Source of the DNA: Methanoculleus sp. UBA77
GTDB taxonomy: Archaea; Halobacteriota; Methanomicrobia; Methanomicrobiales; Methanoculleaceae
DNA length: 7,739 bases
Assembly: GCA_002499455.1 (NCBI GenBank)
Contig: DALN01000168.1
Coordinates: forward strand, 4,258 to 11,996
Direction: 5' to 3'
Shown here: positions 1 through 5,870 of the stretch, in pieces
Position numbering within the stretch: position 1 is the first letter of the stretch
How the letters are laid out: each line of letters opens with the position of its first letter
Made by a program: the position numbers and the translations under genes
Notes under the pieces: model-generated
What the model was told of the DNA's origin: nothing
Database searches by the model: none
What the model saw: only the letters and a program-made list of their open reading frames with translations

Positions 1-34
1 CTCGATCGCCGAGTATGCCTGCCGCATCCTCTTC

Positions 35-961
35 TTATCGGGGCGGCTTTGAGGCGTTCTGCAGCTGCTCGATCTGGCGGGTCGTCTCGCGGTGAAACCC
101 GAGAAGCATGTCGCTGATAACCCCGAACATGAAGATCTGAAACCCTATGGTGATCAGGAGGACCGTGAGAATGGTGAGCGGCAGGTGCTCGATGTTCCTG
201 AGCCATTCGAGGACGACGTAGACGCCGATGACCCCGCCCACGAGCGATATGAAGAGGCCGATGATCCCGAAGTAGAAGATCGGGTTGTTCATCTTCGCGA
301 GCCGGTATATCGTCGAGAAGATCCTGGCACCGTCCTGGAGGGGGTTCAGTTTCGTGACGGTGCCGGGCCTCGCGATGTACTGGACCGGCACGACCGTGAT
401 CCGCTGCCCGTGCCGCACCGCCTCGACCGCCATCTCCGTCTCGATCTCGAACCCTGCCTCCCTGAGGGTCATCTGCCGGATCGAGTGGAGGGTGAAGGCA
501 CGGTAGCCGGAGAGGATATCGCTGAGGTCCCGGCCGTGCGCAATCCGGAACATGAGATTGAGGAGCTGGTTGCCGAGGAGGTTCAACCGGGTGAAGGCCC
601 CCCCATCGGGGTTGGCGAGACGATCGCCGATGACGTGGTCGAACCCCCGGCCGAGAGGGTCGAGCATCCGCTCCGCATCCTCCGGCGAGTAGGTGCCGTC
701 ACCATCGAGCATGAGGACGTAGGGGCGGTCGATGATCTCCACGGCCTCGATGATGGCGTTGCCCTTCCCCTTTCCCGTCTGGGTCCGGACGACCGCTCCG
801 GCTGCCCGGGCGATCTCGGGTGTCCCGTCGGTACTCTTCCCGTCCATGACGAGGATATGCTCAAAACCGCGCTCCCTGAACTCTCGGACCAGTTCGGCTA
901 TTGTCGGGGCCTCGTTCAGCGTGGGGATGAAGATGCAGACCTCATCTCGCTCGACGTTCAT
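35..961 (-). CDS. aglJ: AglJ-type family 2 glycosyltransferase (dolichyl-phosphate sugar transfer, S-layer N-glycosylation)
   Basis: This is a membrane-anchored GT-A glycosyltransferase of 308 residues. The N-terminus reads VCIFIPTLNEAPTI, followed by the nucleotide-binding stretch VMDGKSTDGT (38-47) and the metal-binding DGDGTY (86-91). An AglJ-like block, HGRDLSDILSGYRAFT, lies at 142-157, and NNPIFYFG (225-232) leads into two membrane segments (about 229-251 and 260-282). The cytoplasmic catalytic domain followed by two C-terminal helices matches haloarchaeal AglJ (about 300 residues), which adds the first hexose to dolichol phosphate for S-layer protein N-glycosylation. The frame extends to a TTG at 1015, but I chose the ATG at 961 because homologues begin just before the IPTLNE motif and the upstream residues look non-coding. 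No Shine-Dalgarno is visible. It diverges from the DUF99 gene. AglJ membership is confident; the exact sugar is not determinable here. Confidence 0.9.
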   Translation of the reverse strand: MNVERDEVCIFIPTLNEAPTIAELVREFRERGFEHILVMDGKSTDGTPEIARAAGAVVRTQTGKGKGNAIIEAVEIIDRPYVLMLDGDGTYSPEDAERMLDPLGRGFDHVIGDRLANPDGGAFTRLNLLGNQLLNLMFRIAHGRDLSDILSGYRAFTLHSIRQMTLREAGFEIETEMAVEAVRHGQRITVVPVQYIARPGTVTKLNPLQDGARIFSTIYRLAKMNNPIFYFGIIGLFISLVGGVIGVYVVLEWLRNIEHLPLTILTVLLITIGFQIFMFGVISDMLLGFHRETTRQIEQLQNASKPPR

Positions 962-968
962 TGGCAGT

Positions 969-977
969 ACTATATCC
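969..977 (+). promoter_or_regulatory. TATA-like box for the DUF99 gene
   Basis: The sequence ACTATATCC is centred about 28 nt before the ATG at 1002, which fits an archaeal TATA box driving a leaderless or nearly leaderless mRNA. A weak AAGGG at 991-995 sits 6 nt before the ATG and could instead be a ribosome site if transcription begins further upstream. The whole divergent gap to aglJ is only 40 bp, so the two promoters must be packed together. A minus-strand CTTATGTG (about 989-996) could serve aglJ. Confidence 0.4.
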
Positions 978-1001
978 GATTGAGCCACATAAGGGCTTCG
1001 T

Positions 1002-1577
1002 ATGCACGTAGCCAAACCAGGGCTCCGCGCTCTCGGTATCGCCGAGAGTTACTCGGGACGGGAGCGGTCGACCCTCGCCGGCGTCGTCATGCGAAAGGAT
1101 CTGCTGATCGACGGGGTGGCCTTCGCACGGGTGACCGTCGGGGGGTCGGATGCGACCGATGCGGTCATCCGGCTCGTTGCCAGTCTCGCCCGCCGCGACA
1201 TCAATCTCATCCTCATCAGCGGGTGCGTCATCGCCTGGTACAACATCATCGACCCGGCGGCGGTGCAGGAGGCGACCGGGCTGCCCGTCATCGTCGCCAC
1301 CTACGAGGAGTCGGAAGGGCTCGAGGAGGAGATCCGGCACCACTTCCCGGGCGACGCCGGGAGGCTCGCGGCATACCGGCGGCTCGGCGGCCGGACGCCC
1401 ATCCCCCTCCATACCGGGTATACCCTCTTCATCCGCCCCTACGGCATCTCTCACGACGACGCCGCAAAGGTCTGCAACGACTTCACGCATGAAGGGCGGG
1501 TGCCCGAACCGCTCAGGGTGGCCCGGCTCATCGCCCGCGGCATCGTCCGGTCGCCCCTGTGCGAGGTCAGCCCCTGA
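1002..1577 (+). CDS. DUF99 (Endo_dU / UPF0215) family protein
   Basis: The 191-residue product has the DUF99 layout: LGIAESY near the N-terminus, then LAGVVMR, then the signature IDGVAFARVTVGGSDATDAV. This is followed by INLILISGCVIAWYNIIDP and TGLPVIVATYEES. The family is archaeal, has an RNase H-like fold related to endonuclease V, and has been described as a deoxyuridine-specific endonuclease, which would imply a role in DNA repair of deaminated cytosine. The usual first motif is GIDDG-like; here it is GIAES, so one expected acidic residue is replaced by Ala, and catalytic activity cannot be assumed. The length is normal for the family. The ATG at 1002 is the first start and fits the TATA box. 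The 3' end overlaps the convergent stress protein gene by 11 bp. Family assignment is strong; function is inferred. Confidence 0.85.
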   Translation: MHVAKPGLRALGIAESYSGRERSTLAGVVMRKDLLIDGVAFARVTVGGSDATDAVIRLVASLARRDINLILISGCVIAWYNIIDPAAVQEATGLPVIVATYEESEGLEEEIRHHFPGDAGRLAAYRRLGGRTPIPLHTGYTLFIRPYGISHDDAAKVCNDFTHEGRVPEPLRVARLIARGIVRSPLCEVSP

Positions 1578-2013
1578 CGACCATGACCGTCGACTCCGCG
1601 TGGTCGACGACGTAGGAACTGACGCTCCCGAGGAAGAAGCGGTCGAGGCGGCCCCTGCCGTGCGACCCGACCACGGTCAGGTCGGCCCCGATCGCCAGGG
1701 CCAGCGCGGTGATCTCGGCTCCCGGATGTCCGTGGCGCTTATGGGTGGTCACCGGGACACCGGCGGCGGTTCCCTGCCGTTCTGCTTCGGCAAGGATCTC
1801 GTCCGCCTCACGCTCGAGCGACTCGAGGACCGCCTGCTGCGCGATATCCGGGGGCTCAAGCTGGTTGAGCATCAGTGCGGGATAGATCCCGGTCTGGACG
1901 ACATTCACGGCATGCACGGCGGCATGCATGGCACGGGCGATGTCAAGAGCCTCTTTTAGCGCACGGCTGCCGATCTCCGACCCGTCGACCGCCACGAGTA
2001 TCAATCCGAACAT
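1567..2013 (-). CDS. Universal stress protein, UspA family, ATP-binding type
   Basis: This is a single-domain Usp of 148 residues, the normal length. It starts MFGLILVAVDGSEIGSRAL, the canonical first beta strand with the nucleotide-contacting VAVDGS. Near the C-terminus, VVGSHGRGRLDRFFLGS (114-130) fits the ATP-binding signature G-2x-G-9x-G-(S/T) exactly (G116, G119, G129, S130), so it should belong to the ATP-binding subgroup. The final strand STVMVVRG is typical. The frame is open back to 2073, but I chose the ATG at 2013 because it places the beta-1 motif at the N-terminus as in the family. The protein is cytoplasmic and probably dimeric; its physiological stimulus cannot be read from sequence. 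The stop overlaps the convergent DUF99 3' end. It lies 56 nt downstream of the pilin-like gene on the same strand. Confidence 0.92.
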   Translation of the reverse strand: MFGLILVAVDGSEIGSRALKEALDIARAMHAAVHAVNVVQTGIYPALMLNQLEPPDIAQQAVLESLEREADEILAEAERQGTAAGVPVTTHKRHGHPGAEITALALAIGADLTVVGSHGRGRLDRFFLGSVSSYVVDHAESTVMVVRG

Positions 2014-2036
2014 AGCAGTCTTTAGAAGCGTCCCGG

Positions 2037-2046
2037 TACAAATAGG
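2037..2046 (-). promoter_or_regulatory. TATA-like element upstream of the universal stress protein gene
   Basis: On the minus strand the sequence reads CCTATTTGTA, centred about 28 nt before the ATG at 2013, the right distance for a short or absent leader. A short hairpin, GGTCG-TT-CGACC on the plus strand (2058-2069), directly abuts the stop codon of the upstream pilin-like gene. It may help separate the two transcripts, but the stem is only 4-5 bp. Confidence 0.33.
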
Positions 2047-2069
2047 TGTCTCCGGAGGGTCGTTCGACC

Positions 2070-2669
2070 TCAAACCACCACAGAATGCTTCGATATCACT
2101 TTCCCGGTCCGTTTATCCTCAATCTCCACGGTGACCATGACACCCGGAACGAACGTTTCGTCGGCAAGGTCGACCTCGATCTCCTCACCGGGGTTCCAGT
2201 AGAGGGTGCGGCAGCCCGGACCCTTGAGGAGTCTCACCCCGTAGTGGTGCGTCGGTATGAAGAGGTAGCCGTTCAGGGTCGAGACAGTGCGAGTTCTCGT
2301 GCCGTCCCGATAAAAGATCGCCCTGAGACGATCGTTCTCGTAGACCGTGCTGCCGTTGTTGACCAGGAATACCCTGCTGGCATACGTCATCTGCCCGGTC
2401 TCCCCGCTGGTGTGCAGAACCCCGGTGATGATGATCGGCGGCAGCTCCGGTTCCGCCCACGACCAGGACGGGATCATCGAGAGGAGCATCAGGAGAAGGA
2501 TGGCGGCGAGGATGACCGTGATAGCGGTCATCAGGAGCGCGGCGTGGGTGTGCGAGAGGGCGTGCTCGCTCCTGACGATCTGGCGAAGGGGGGGCCACCG
2601 GGGAGCGCGGCACCCCGTGTCACCGGGCTGGTCAAATCTTCCGGCCATCTCCGACGCAGAAACGTTCAT
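2070..2669 (-). CDS. Membrane-anchored protein with divergent archaeal type IV pilin-like N-terminus
   Basis: The 199-residue product has one hydrophobic segment (about 43-66). Its sequence, ALSHTHAALLMTAITVILAA, lines up with the archaeal pilin N-domain (DUF1628/PF07790 type) pattern AVSPVIGVxLMVAITVILAA. After it comes a soluble, probably beta-rich extracellular domain with GVLHTSGETG, VFLVNNGSTVYENDRL and a C-terminal PGVMVTVEIEDK-like strand. It differs from typical pilins: the leader before the hydrophobic stretch is long (about 35 residues, Arg/Pro-rich), and the Pro-Val-Ile of the signature is replaced by His-Thr-His, so peptidase processing is uncertain. The ATG at 2669 is used; an in-frame ATG at 2648 (192 residues) is equally plausible, since TATA-like elements could support either. 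No pilus assembly genes are adjacent. It is a real gene, but pilin function is only an inference. Confidence 0.72.
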   Translation of the reverse strand: MNVSASEMAGRFDQPGDTGCRAPRWPPLRQIVRSEHALSHTHAALLMTAITVILAAILLLMLLSMIPSWSWAEPELPPIIITGVLHTSGETGQMTYASRVFLVNNGSTVYENDRLRAIFYRDGTRTRTVSTLNGYLFIPTHHYGVRLLKGPGCRTLYWNPGEEIEVDLADETFVPGVMVTVEIEDKRTGKVISKHSVVV

Positions 2670-2673
2670 TACA

Positions 2674-2735
2674 GCAGATATAATTATTTCGAAAATATTC
2701 CGTTGCTGCAGGAGGAGAATGAGAAAATATATTCA
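2674..2735. promoter_or_regulatory. AT-rich bidirectional promoter island between pilin-like and radical SAM genes
   Basis: In an otherwise GC-rich window this stretch is strikingly AT-rich. Minus-strand candidates are AATTATATC (about 2678-2686) and GAATATTTTC (2691-2700), at distances that fit starts at 2648 and 2669 respectively. Plus-strand candidates are GAAAATATTC (2691-2700) and GAAAATATATTC (2722-2733), which would give a 5' leader of roughly 160-195 nt before the radical SAM ATG at 2917. A strong Shine-Dalgarno-like GGAGGAG at 2711-2717 precedes an in-frame ATG at 2719. I do not use that start, because the extension it would add is low-complexity Arg/Pro-rich sequence. The leader 2736-2916 shows no other recognisable element. 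Confidence 0.45.
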
Positions 2736-2916
2736 CGAACGTCCGGCAGAACGGGAATCCGGCCGCATGACCGGCGGCAGGCAAAAGATCTCCCGCCCCA
2801 CGCTCCGGACACCCTTTCCCGGCGCTCACGACCGCGCTCCGGCCGTTCCGCCCGGGAGGACCGCCGGGAGGGAGGGGAGGGTTAACCTTCTTCTGCCAGG
2901 CGTCCATGAAAGGATC

Positions 2917-3858
2917 ATGGCTGAAGCGGAAGAGACCCGGACACCCGGATACCTGCACCTGTTGCGGACCGGTGAACTCGACGAGCGGGCAGAGCGGGCG
3001 CACGAGATGCTCCGCGACTGCGTCGTCTGCCCGCAGGAGTGCCACGTAAACCGCATCGAAGGCGAGGAGGGGTTCTGCCGGACTGGCCTCCTGCCACGGG
3101 TATCGAGTTACAGCCCGCACTTCGGCGAAGAGGCACCGCTGGTGGGGAGGTACGGCTCCGGGACGATATTCTTTGCAGGCTGCAACATGCGGTGCGAGTT
3201 CTGCCAGAACTACACGATCAGCCAGTGCGGTGCCGGCACGGCCATTGCATGCGAAGACCTGGCAGAGATCATGCTCCGCCTGCAGGAGCGCCGGTGCCAC
3301 AACATCAACCTCGTCTCCCCATCGCACGTCGTCCCGCAGATCCTCCGTGCGGTCGCCATCGCCGCCGCCCGCGGGCTTACCCTCCCGCTGGTCTACAACA
3401 GCGGGGGCTACGATGCCGTCGAGACCCTCAAACTCCTTGACGGCGTCATCGATATCTACATGCCGGACGCGAAGTACGGGCGGGACGATGTGGCATGGGA
3501 GCTCTCCCATGCCGCCGGCTACACCTCCCGCATGCAGGCCGCGCTCAAGGAGATGCACCGGCAGGTCGGTGACCTGGTCGTCGGCGCCGACGGTGTAGCG
3601 GTGCGGGGGATGATCATCAGGCACCTGGTGCTCCCCGGCAACCTTGCTAATACCGAGGTTGTGATGAAGTTCATCGCCGACGAGATCTCGCGTGACGCCT
3701 ACGTGAACGTCATGGCACAGTACCACCCGGCATGGAGAGCCGCCGAAGGAGGAAGGAGCCCGGTGCTTGCGGCGCTGCAGCGTCCGATCACCGCCCGGGA
3801 GTACGAGTACGCTCTCCGGTGCGCACGGGAGAGCGGGCTCTCCCGCGGGTTCCCGTGA
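2917..3858 (+). CDS. Radical SAM protein, PflX-like (COG1313 family)
   Basis: The 313-residue product carries the radical SAM cluster motif as C89-N-M-R-C93-E-F-C96 within GTIFFAGCNMRCEFCQNYTI, which ligates the [4Fe-4S] cluster that cleaves S-adenosylmethionine. Before it lies an N-terminal cysteine group, C35-x2-C38-x3-C42 plus C54 in GFC, a hallmark of PflX-like proteins (CxxCPxxCxVNR...GxC) that could bind zinc or a second cluster. Later blocks are NINLVSPSHVVPQI, LPLVYNSGGYD, IDIYMPDAKYG and MIIRHLVLPGN, typical of pyruvate formate-lyase activase relatives. The substrate of this family is not known to me, and no glycyl-radical enzyme is adjacent. The frame is open upstream to an ATG at 2719; I chose 2917 because family members begin shortly before the YLxLLxxGEL helix. 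The phosphatase gene follows after 47 nt on the same strand. Confidence 0.88.
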   Translation: MAEAEETRTPGYLHLLRTGELDERAERAHEMLRDCVVCPQECHVNRIEGEEGFCRTGLLPRVSSYSPHFGEEAPLVGRYGSGTIFFAGCNMRCEFCQNYTISQCGAGTAIACEDLAEIMLRLQERRCHNINLVSPSHVVPQILRAVAIAAARGLTLPLVYNSGGYDAVETLKLLDGVIDIYMPDAKYGRDDVAWELSHAAGYTSRMQAALKEMHRQVGDLVVGADGVAVRGMIIRHLVLPGNLANTEVVMKFIADEISRDAYVNVMAQYHPAWRAAEGGRSPVLAALQRPITAREYEYALRCARESGLSRGFP

Positions 3859-3905
3859 GGGGCAGAGCACCGAAAGGCTATTTCCCCGGGCATAGAGAGT
3901 GGTAT

Positions 3906-4625
3906 ATGATGGAGAAACCGGGACTCCGGTGCGCGGCGGCGAGCGATGTGGGACTGCGGGAGCAGAACGAGGACGCGTACGTCGTCGGCCGAATCGGTGA
4001 GTACGACCTCTTCGCCGTCGCGGACGGCGTCGGGGGGCACGCACGCGGGGAGGTCGCGAGCCGGATGGCGATCCGAATCTTCGAGGAGACCGCGGGCGAG
4101 CTCCTCTCCCGGCTGAAACCCGCGGCAGTGCTCGAACGCGCATTTGAGCGCGCAAACACCGCGATATACGCATACAACCAGGAGATGCACCTGAACGCCG
4201 CAACGACGCTCTCGGCGGCCATCGTCGATGGGGCAGGTGAGTGCTGGATCGGCACGGTCGGCGACAGCAGGACGCAGATCGTCACGCCGTCGTCCGTCTG
4301 GCAGACGCGCGACCAGAGTTACGTCCAGGGCCTCGTGGACGCAGGGCTCCTCTCCCCTGCCGAGGCGATGCGCCATCCGGGCAAGAACATCCTCACGCAG
4401 GCGCTCGGCCTTGCGGCCCGGGTGCAGGTGGAGATCAACCGGCAGGATATCGCCGGGGCAACCCTCGTCGTCAGTTCGGACGGGCTCCACGACTACGTCC
4501 CGGCGAGCGCCATCCAGGAGATCGTCCTCGGAAACGAGCCCCCCGAGGCATGCCGGAGGCTGATCGAGGCCGCAAAGGACGCGGCGAGCACCGACAACAT
4601 CACTGTGATCGTCGCGAGAGAATAG
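3906..4625 (+). CDS. PPM/PP2C-family Ser/Thr protein phosphatase
   Basis: The 239-residue, single-domain, soluble phosphatase belongs to the metal-dependent PPM family. Motifs appear in order: SDVGLREQNEDAYV (13-26, with D23), FAVADGVGGHARGE (36-49, with D40), the TTLSAAIVDG strand (100-109), VGDSR (118-122), LTQALG (163-168), VSSDGLHDYV (189-198, with D192) and STDNITVIVA (228-237, with D230). D23, D40, D192 and D230 are the expected metal ligands, so it should be active. Length matches minimal bacterial and archaeal PP2C phosphatases, which usually oppose Hanks-type kinases; no kinase is in this window. Two ATGs lie in tandem (3906 and 3909), with no clear Shine-Dalgarno. The 47-nt gap after the radical SAM gene has no evident terminator or TATA box, suggesting co-transcription. 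The biological partner is unknown. Confidence 0.92.
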   Translation: MMEKPGLRCAAASDVGLREQNEDAYVVGRIGEYDLFAVADGVGGHARGEVASRMAIRIFEETAGELLSRLKPAAVLERAFERANTAIYAYNQEMHLNAATTLSAAIVDGAGECWIGTVGDSRTQIVTPSSVWQTRDQSYVQGLVDAGLLSPAEAMRHPGKNILTQALGLAARVQVEINRQDIAGATLVVSSDGLHDYVPASAIQEIVLGNEPPEACRRLIEAAKDAASTDNITVIVARE

Positions 4626-4653
4626 GGTGTGGTGACACAGGTCCGCGCGAAGG

Positions 4654-4731
4654 TTCGCGTCTTTTCGCGGCTTCGCGTGAGACCCGTTCGCCTATTAGAT
4701 ATCACTCACGCGAAGCCGCGAAGACCGCGAA
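4654..4731. repeat. Inverted repeat of NCGCGAAG-type units in a convergent intergenic gap
   Basis: The core is a perfect 17-bp inverted repeat, TTCGCGGCTTCGCGTGA at 4664-4680 and its complement at 4706-4722, around a 25-nt spacer. The symmetry continues imperfectly outward through a 4/3-nt mismatch to TTCGCG (4654-4659) and CGCGAA (4726-4731). Each arm is itself made of about three 8-9 nt units of the form NCGCGAAG. It lies 29 bp after the phosphatase stop, between two convergent genes, and would form a long RNA hairpin in either transcript. I recognise from memory similar tandem NCGCGAAG or NCGCAAAG repeats scattered between genes of many bacteria and methanogens, but I cannot confirm the family here. 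It could act as a 3'-end structure or be a mobile palindromic repeat. The rest of the gap (4732-4837) shows nothing clear. Confidence 0.8.
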
Positions 4732-4837
4732 AATGGACAGTCAGGGCCAGGGGAGAACAAAATCGCTCCAACACCGGCAATAAGGGTTCAGGCTTCGATC
4801 GATGCACTGGAAACCCCGATTTGATCGGTAAGGAGTG

Positions 4838-5332
4838 TCAAACCCCGTCTGCCCCCGCCTCGCGGAGCGCAAGAAGGATTGCCGCACGCACGCCCTCGAC
4901 TGATTCGCCTGCGAGGGCGGCGGCGAGTGCCCGGACCGCCTCTTCGCCGCCGATCCTGCCCAGAGATATGGCGGCGGAACGCCGCACGAACTCGTTCTCG
5001 TCACGCTGCACGGCCACGAGGTGCGGGACTGCCCGCGGGTCGCCGAGCAGGCCGAGCCCTTTTGCCGCCATATACCGGACATGATCCTTCTCATCGCCGA
5101 GAGCGGTGGTGAGGGGCGCATATGCGCGAGCGTCCCCGATCAGGCCGAGGGCTTCCGCCGCACGGTAGCGCACCCTCCACTCGTTGTTTTTCAGCAGGGC
5201 GATACAGGCGGGCACGGCCGGGCTTCCGATCATCGCAAGTCCTTCCGTCGCCTCCGCCCGCACCGCTTTGTCCGGGTCGGCGAGGAGGGCGATGAGGGCC
5301 TGAAGGTTCTGTTCGTGTGTCGTCGGCGTCAT
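4838..5332 (-). CDS. HEAT-repeat protein (PBS lyase-like HEAT)
   Basis: The 164-residue protein is almost entirely five tandem HEAT-type helical repeats of about 31 residues (9-39, 40-70, 71-101, 102-132, 133-164). The clearest, VPACIALLKNNEWRVRYRAA followed by EALGLIGDARA, is echoed by the repeats starting YAPLTTALGDEKDHVRYMAA and VPHLVAVQRDENEFVRRSAA. Such solenoids are protein-protein scaffolds; the family resembles the HEAT-like repeats of phycocyanobilin lyases but this implies no lyase activity in a methanogen. There is no signal peptide or membrane segment, so it is cytoplasmic. The ATG at 5332 is preceded by GTGATC (minus strand, 5340-5335), which matches part of the archaeal anti-Shine-Dalgarno complement but with only 2 nt of spacing. 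Just beyond the stop, the minus strand can form a 5-bp hairpin (4816-4828). The partner is unknown. Confidence 0.9.
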   Translation of the reverse strand: MTPTTHEQNLQALIALLADPDKAVRAEATEGLAMIGSPAVPACIALLKNNEWRVRYRAAEALGLIGDARAYAPLTTALGDEKDHVRYMAAKGLGLLGDPRAVPHLVAVQRDENEFVRRSAAISLGRIGGEEAVRALAAALAGESVEGVRAAILLALREAGADGV

Positions 5333-5380
5333 CAGATCACGTCAGGATATAGCAATCTGGATAACACGTTGAGACGGATT

Positions 5381-5388
5381 TGTAATAA
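5381..5388 (-). promoter_or_regulatory. TATA-like box for the HEAT-repeat gene
   Basis: On the minus strand the sequence reads TTATTACA, about 53 nt before the ATG at 5332. With a start site roughly 26 nt downstream, the mRNA would have a leader of about 27 nt containing the GTGATC ribosome-site match. This is a plausible assignment based only on position and composition. Confidence 0.35.
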
Positions 5389-5497
5389 GCGTTGAACATT
5401 CGGCCCCGGAGAGCCGTGGGCGGGAGAGAGGGGCCCACCCGGTCTCCCGGGACGGAAGAGAGTTCACAGGAAAACTTCACGAAGAGGTCTTCCAGGA

Positions 5498-5534
5498 CTC
5501 GCCGGGGAACACTGAGGCGCCGTTTCCCGGCGAG
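5498..5534. terminator. 12-bp stem-loop downstream of the small membrane ORF
   Basis: CTCGCCGGGGAA (5498-5509) pairs with TTTCCCGGCGAG (5523-5534) around a 13-nt loop. The stem is complete with one G-U pair when read on the plus strand, and has one A-C mismatch on the minus strand. It starts 14 nt past the stop codon of the minus-strand 41-residue ORF, where a 3'-end structure would be expected. No T-run follows, so it is not a classic intrinsic terminator. Two overlapping alternative GC-rich hairpins lie further on: GTGGGC/GCCCAC (5416-5421, 5433-5438) and CGGGAGA/TCTCCCG (5421-5427, 5443-5449). Confidence 0.4.
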
Positions 5535-5547
5535 CCGCGACCTGCCG

Positions 5548-5673
5548 TCATGTCAGAAAGCCAGAGGCATATATCAGCATGCTAACAAGAACAAGAATCC
5601 CGGTCCCGATGATGAGCGCACCCAGCGAGTTGAACAGGGGATCGCTCTTAGCCAGTTTTGCCAGAACGTGCAT
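5548..5673 (-). CDS. Small single-span membrane protein (41 residues), hypothetical
   Basis: A short ORF begins MHVLAKLAKSDPLFNSLGAL and continues with IIGTGILVLVSMLIYASGFLT. It has a basic and polar N-terminus followed by one hydrophobic helix (about 17-39), giving a probable N-in membrane miniprotein. Support for it being real comes mainly from its promoter: an AAAATATATATA box on the minus strand is centred about 27 nt before the ATG, the exact geometry of a leaderless archaeal transcript, and no other gene could use it. A stem-loop follows the stop. No Shine-Dalgarno is present and none is needed for a leaderless mRNA. I do not recognise the family. Position and helix size recall small accessory subunits of membrane complexes, but nothing nearby suggests which. 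An alternative is that the TATA box drives a small RNA. Confidence 0.6.
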   Translation of the reverse strand: MHVLAKLAKSDPLFNSLGALIIGTGILVLVSMLIYASGFLT

Positions 5674-5693
5674 GGGACCGGATACTGCGCCAA

Positions 5694-5710
5694 GGTATAT
5701 ATATTTTACC
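5694..5710 (-). promoter_or_regulatory. Strong TATA box for the 41-residue ORF
   Basis: The minus strand reads GGTAAAATATATATACC. The TATA core (5696-5707) is centred near 5700, which predicts a start site near 5674, one base before the ATG at 5673. GGTA and TACC flank the core symmetrically, so the element is close to palindromic and could also bind a dimeric repressor; that is inference. The AT-rich sequence beyond (5711-5790) holds no gene that I can support. Confidence 0.55.
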
Positions 5711-5848
5711 AGGCGAATAAAAATCGAGTCTGATATTTAACCATTTCCAATACCATAAATTGCCGGATTGCAACAAATAGAAATTCCCGGCGTAATTCCG
5801 GACTGCAGGAGAGTGACAGCGCAAGGATCCGACAGGCTTCGCTGCCTG

Positions 5849-5869
5849 AAGACAAAGTGAAAGAAATTG
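5849..5869 (-). terminator. T-rich terminator after tRNA-Asp
   Basis: Just past the tRNA-Asp 3' end the minus strand is pyrimidine/T-rich, with ATTTCTTTCACTTTGTC. Archaeal RNA polymerase commonly stops at such T-rich tracts without a hairpin. A 5-bp hairpin, CAGGC/GCCTG (5833-5837, 5844-5848), follows immediately. Confidence 0.45.
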
Positions 5870-5870
5870 A

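Noticed and set aside
92..1492. Long plus-strand ORF (466 codons) opposite aglJ
   Set aside because: It is the antisense shadow of aglJ, rich in Asp/Glu/Arg/Pro without motifs, then runs out of frame over DUF99. The opposite strand has a clear family match.
2632..4203. Long minus-strand ORF (523 codons) over the radical SAM and phosphatase genes
   Set aside because: It is an antisense shadow in high-GC DNA. The plus strand carries the radical SAM cysteines and all PP2C motifs.
4654..4731. CRISPR-like array
   Set aside because: The units are short NCGCGAAG tandem motifs arranged as one inverted repeat, with no regularly spaced direct repeats or unique spacers and no cas gene nearby.
5392..5733. 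Plus-strand ORF of 113 codons in the gap before the tRNAs
   Set aside because: It has no promoter, no motif and Arg-rich low-quality composition. The minus strand has a better supported small ORF with a matching TATA box.
5711..5848. Additional small gene in the AT-rich region between the mini-ORF promoter and tRNA-Asp
   Set aside because: Only very short frames exist, such as a 16-residue minus-strand ORF, with no supporting signal or RNA fold beyond a 5-bp hairpin.
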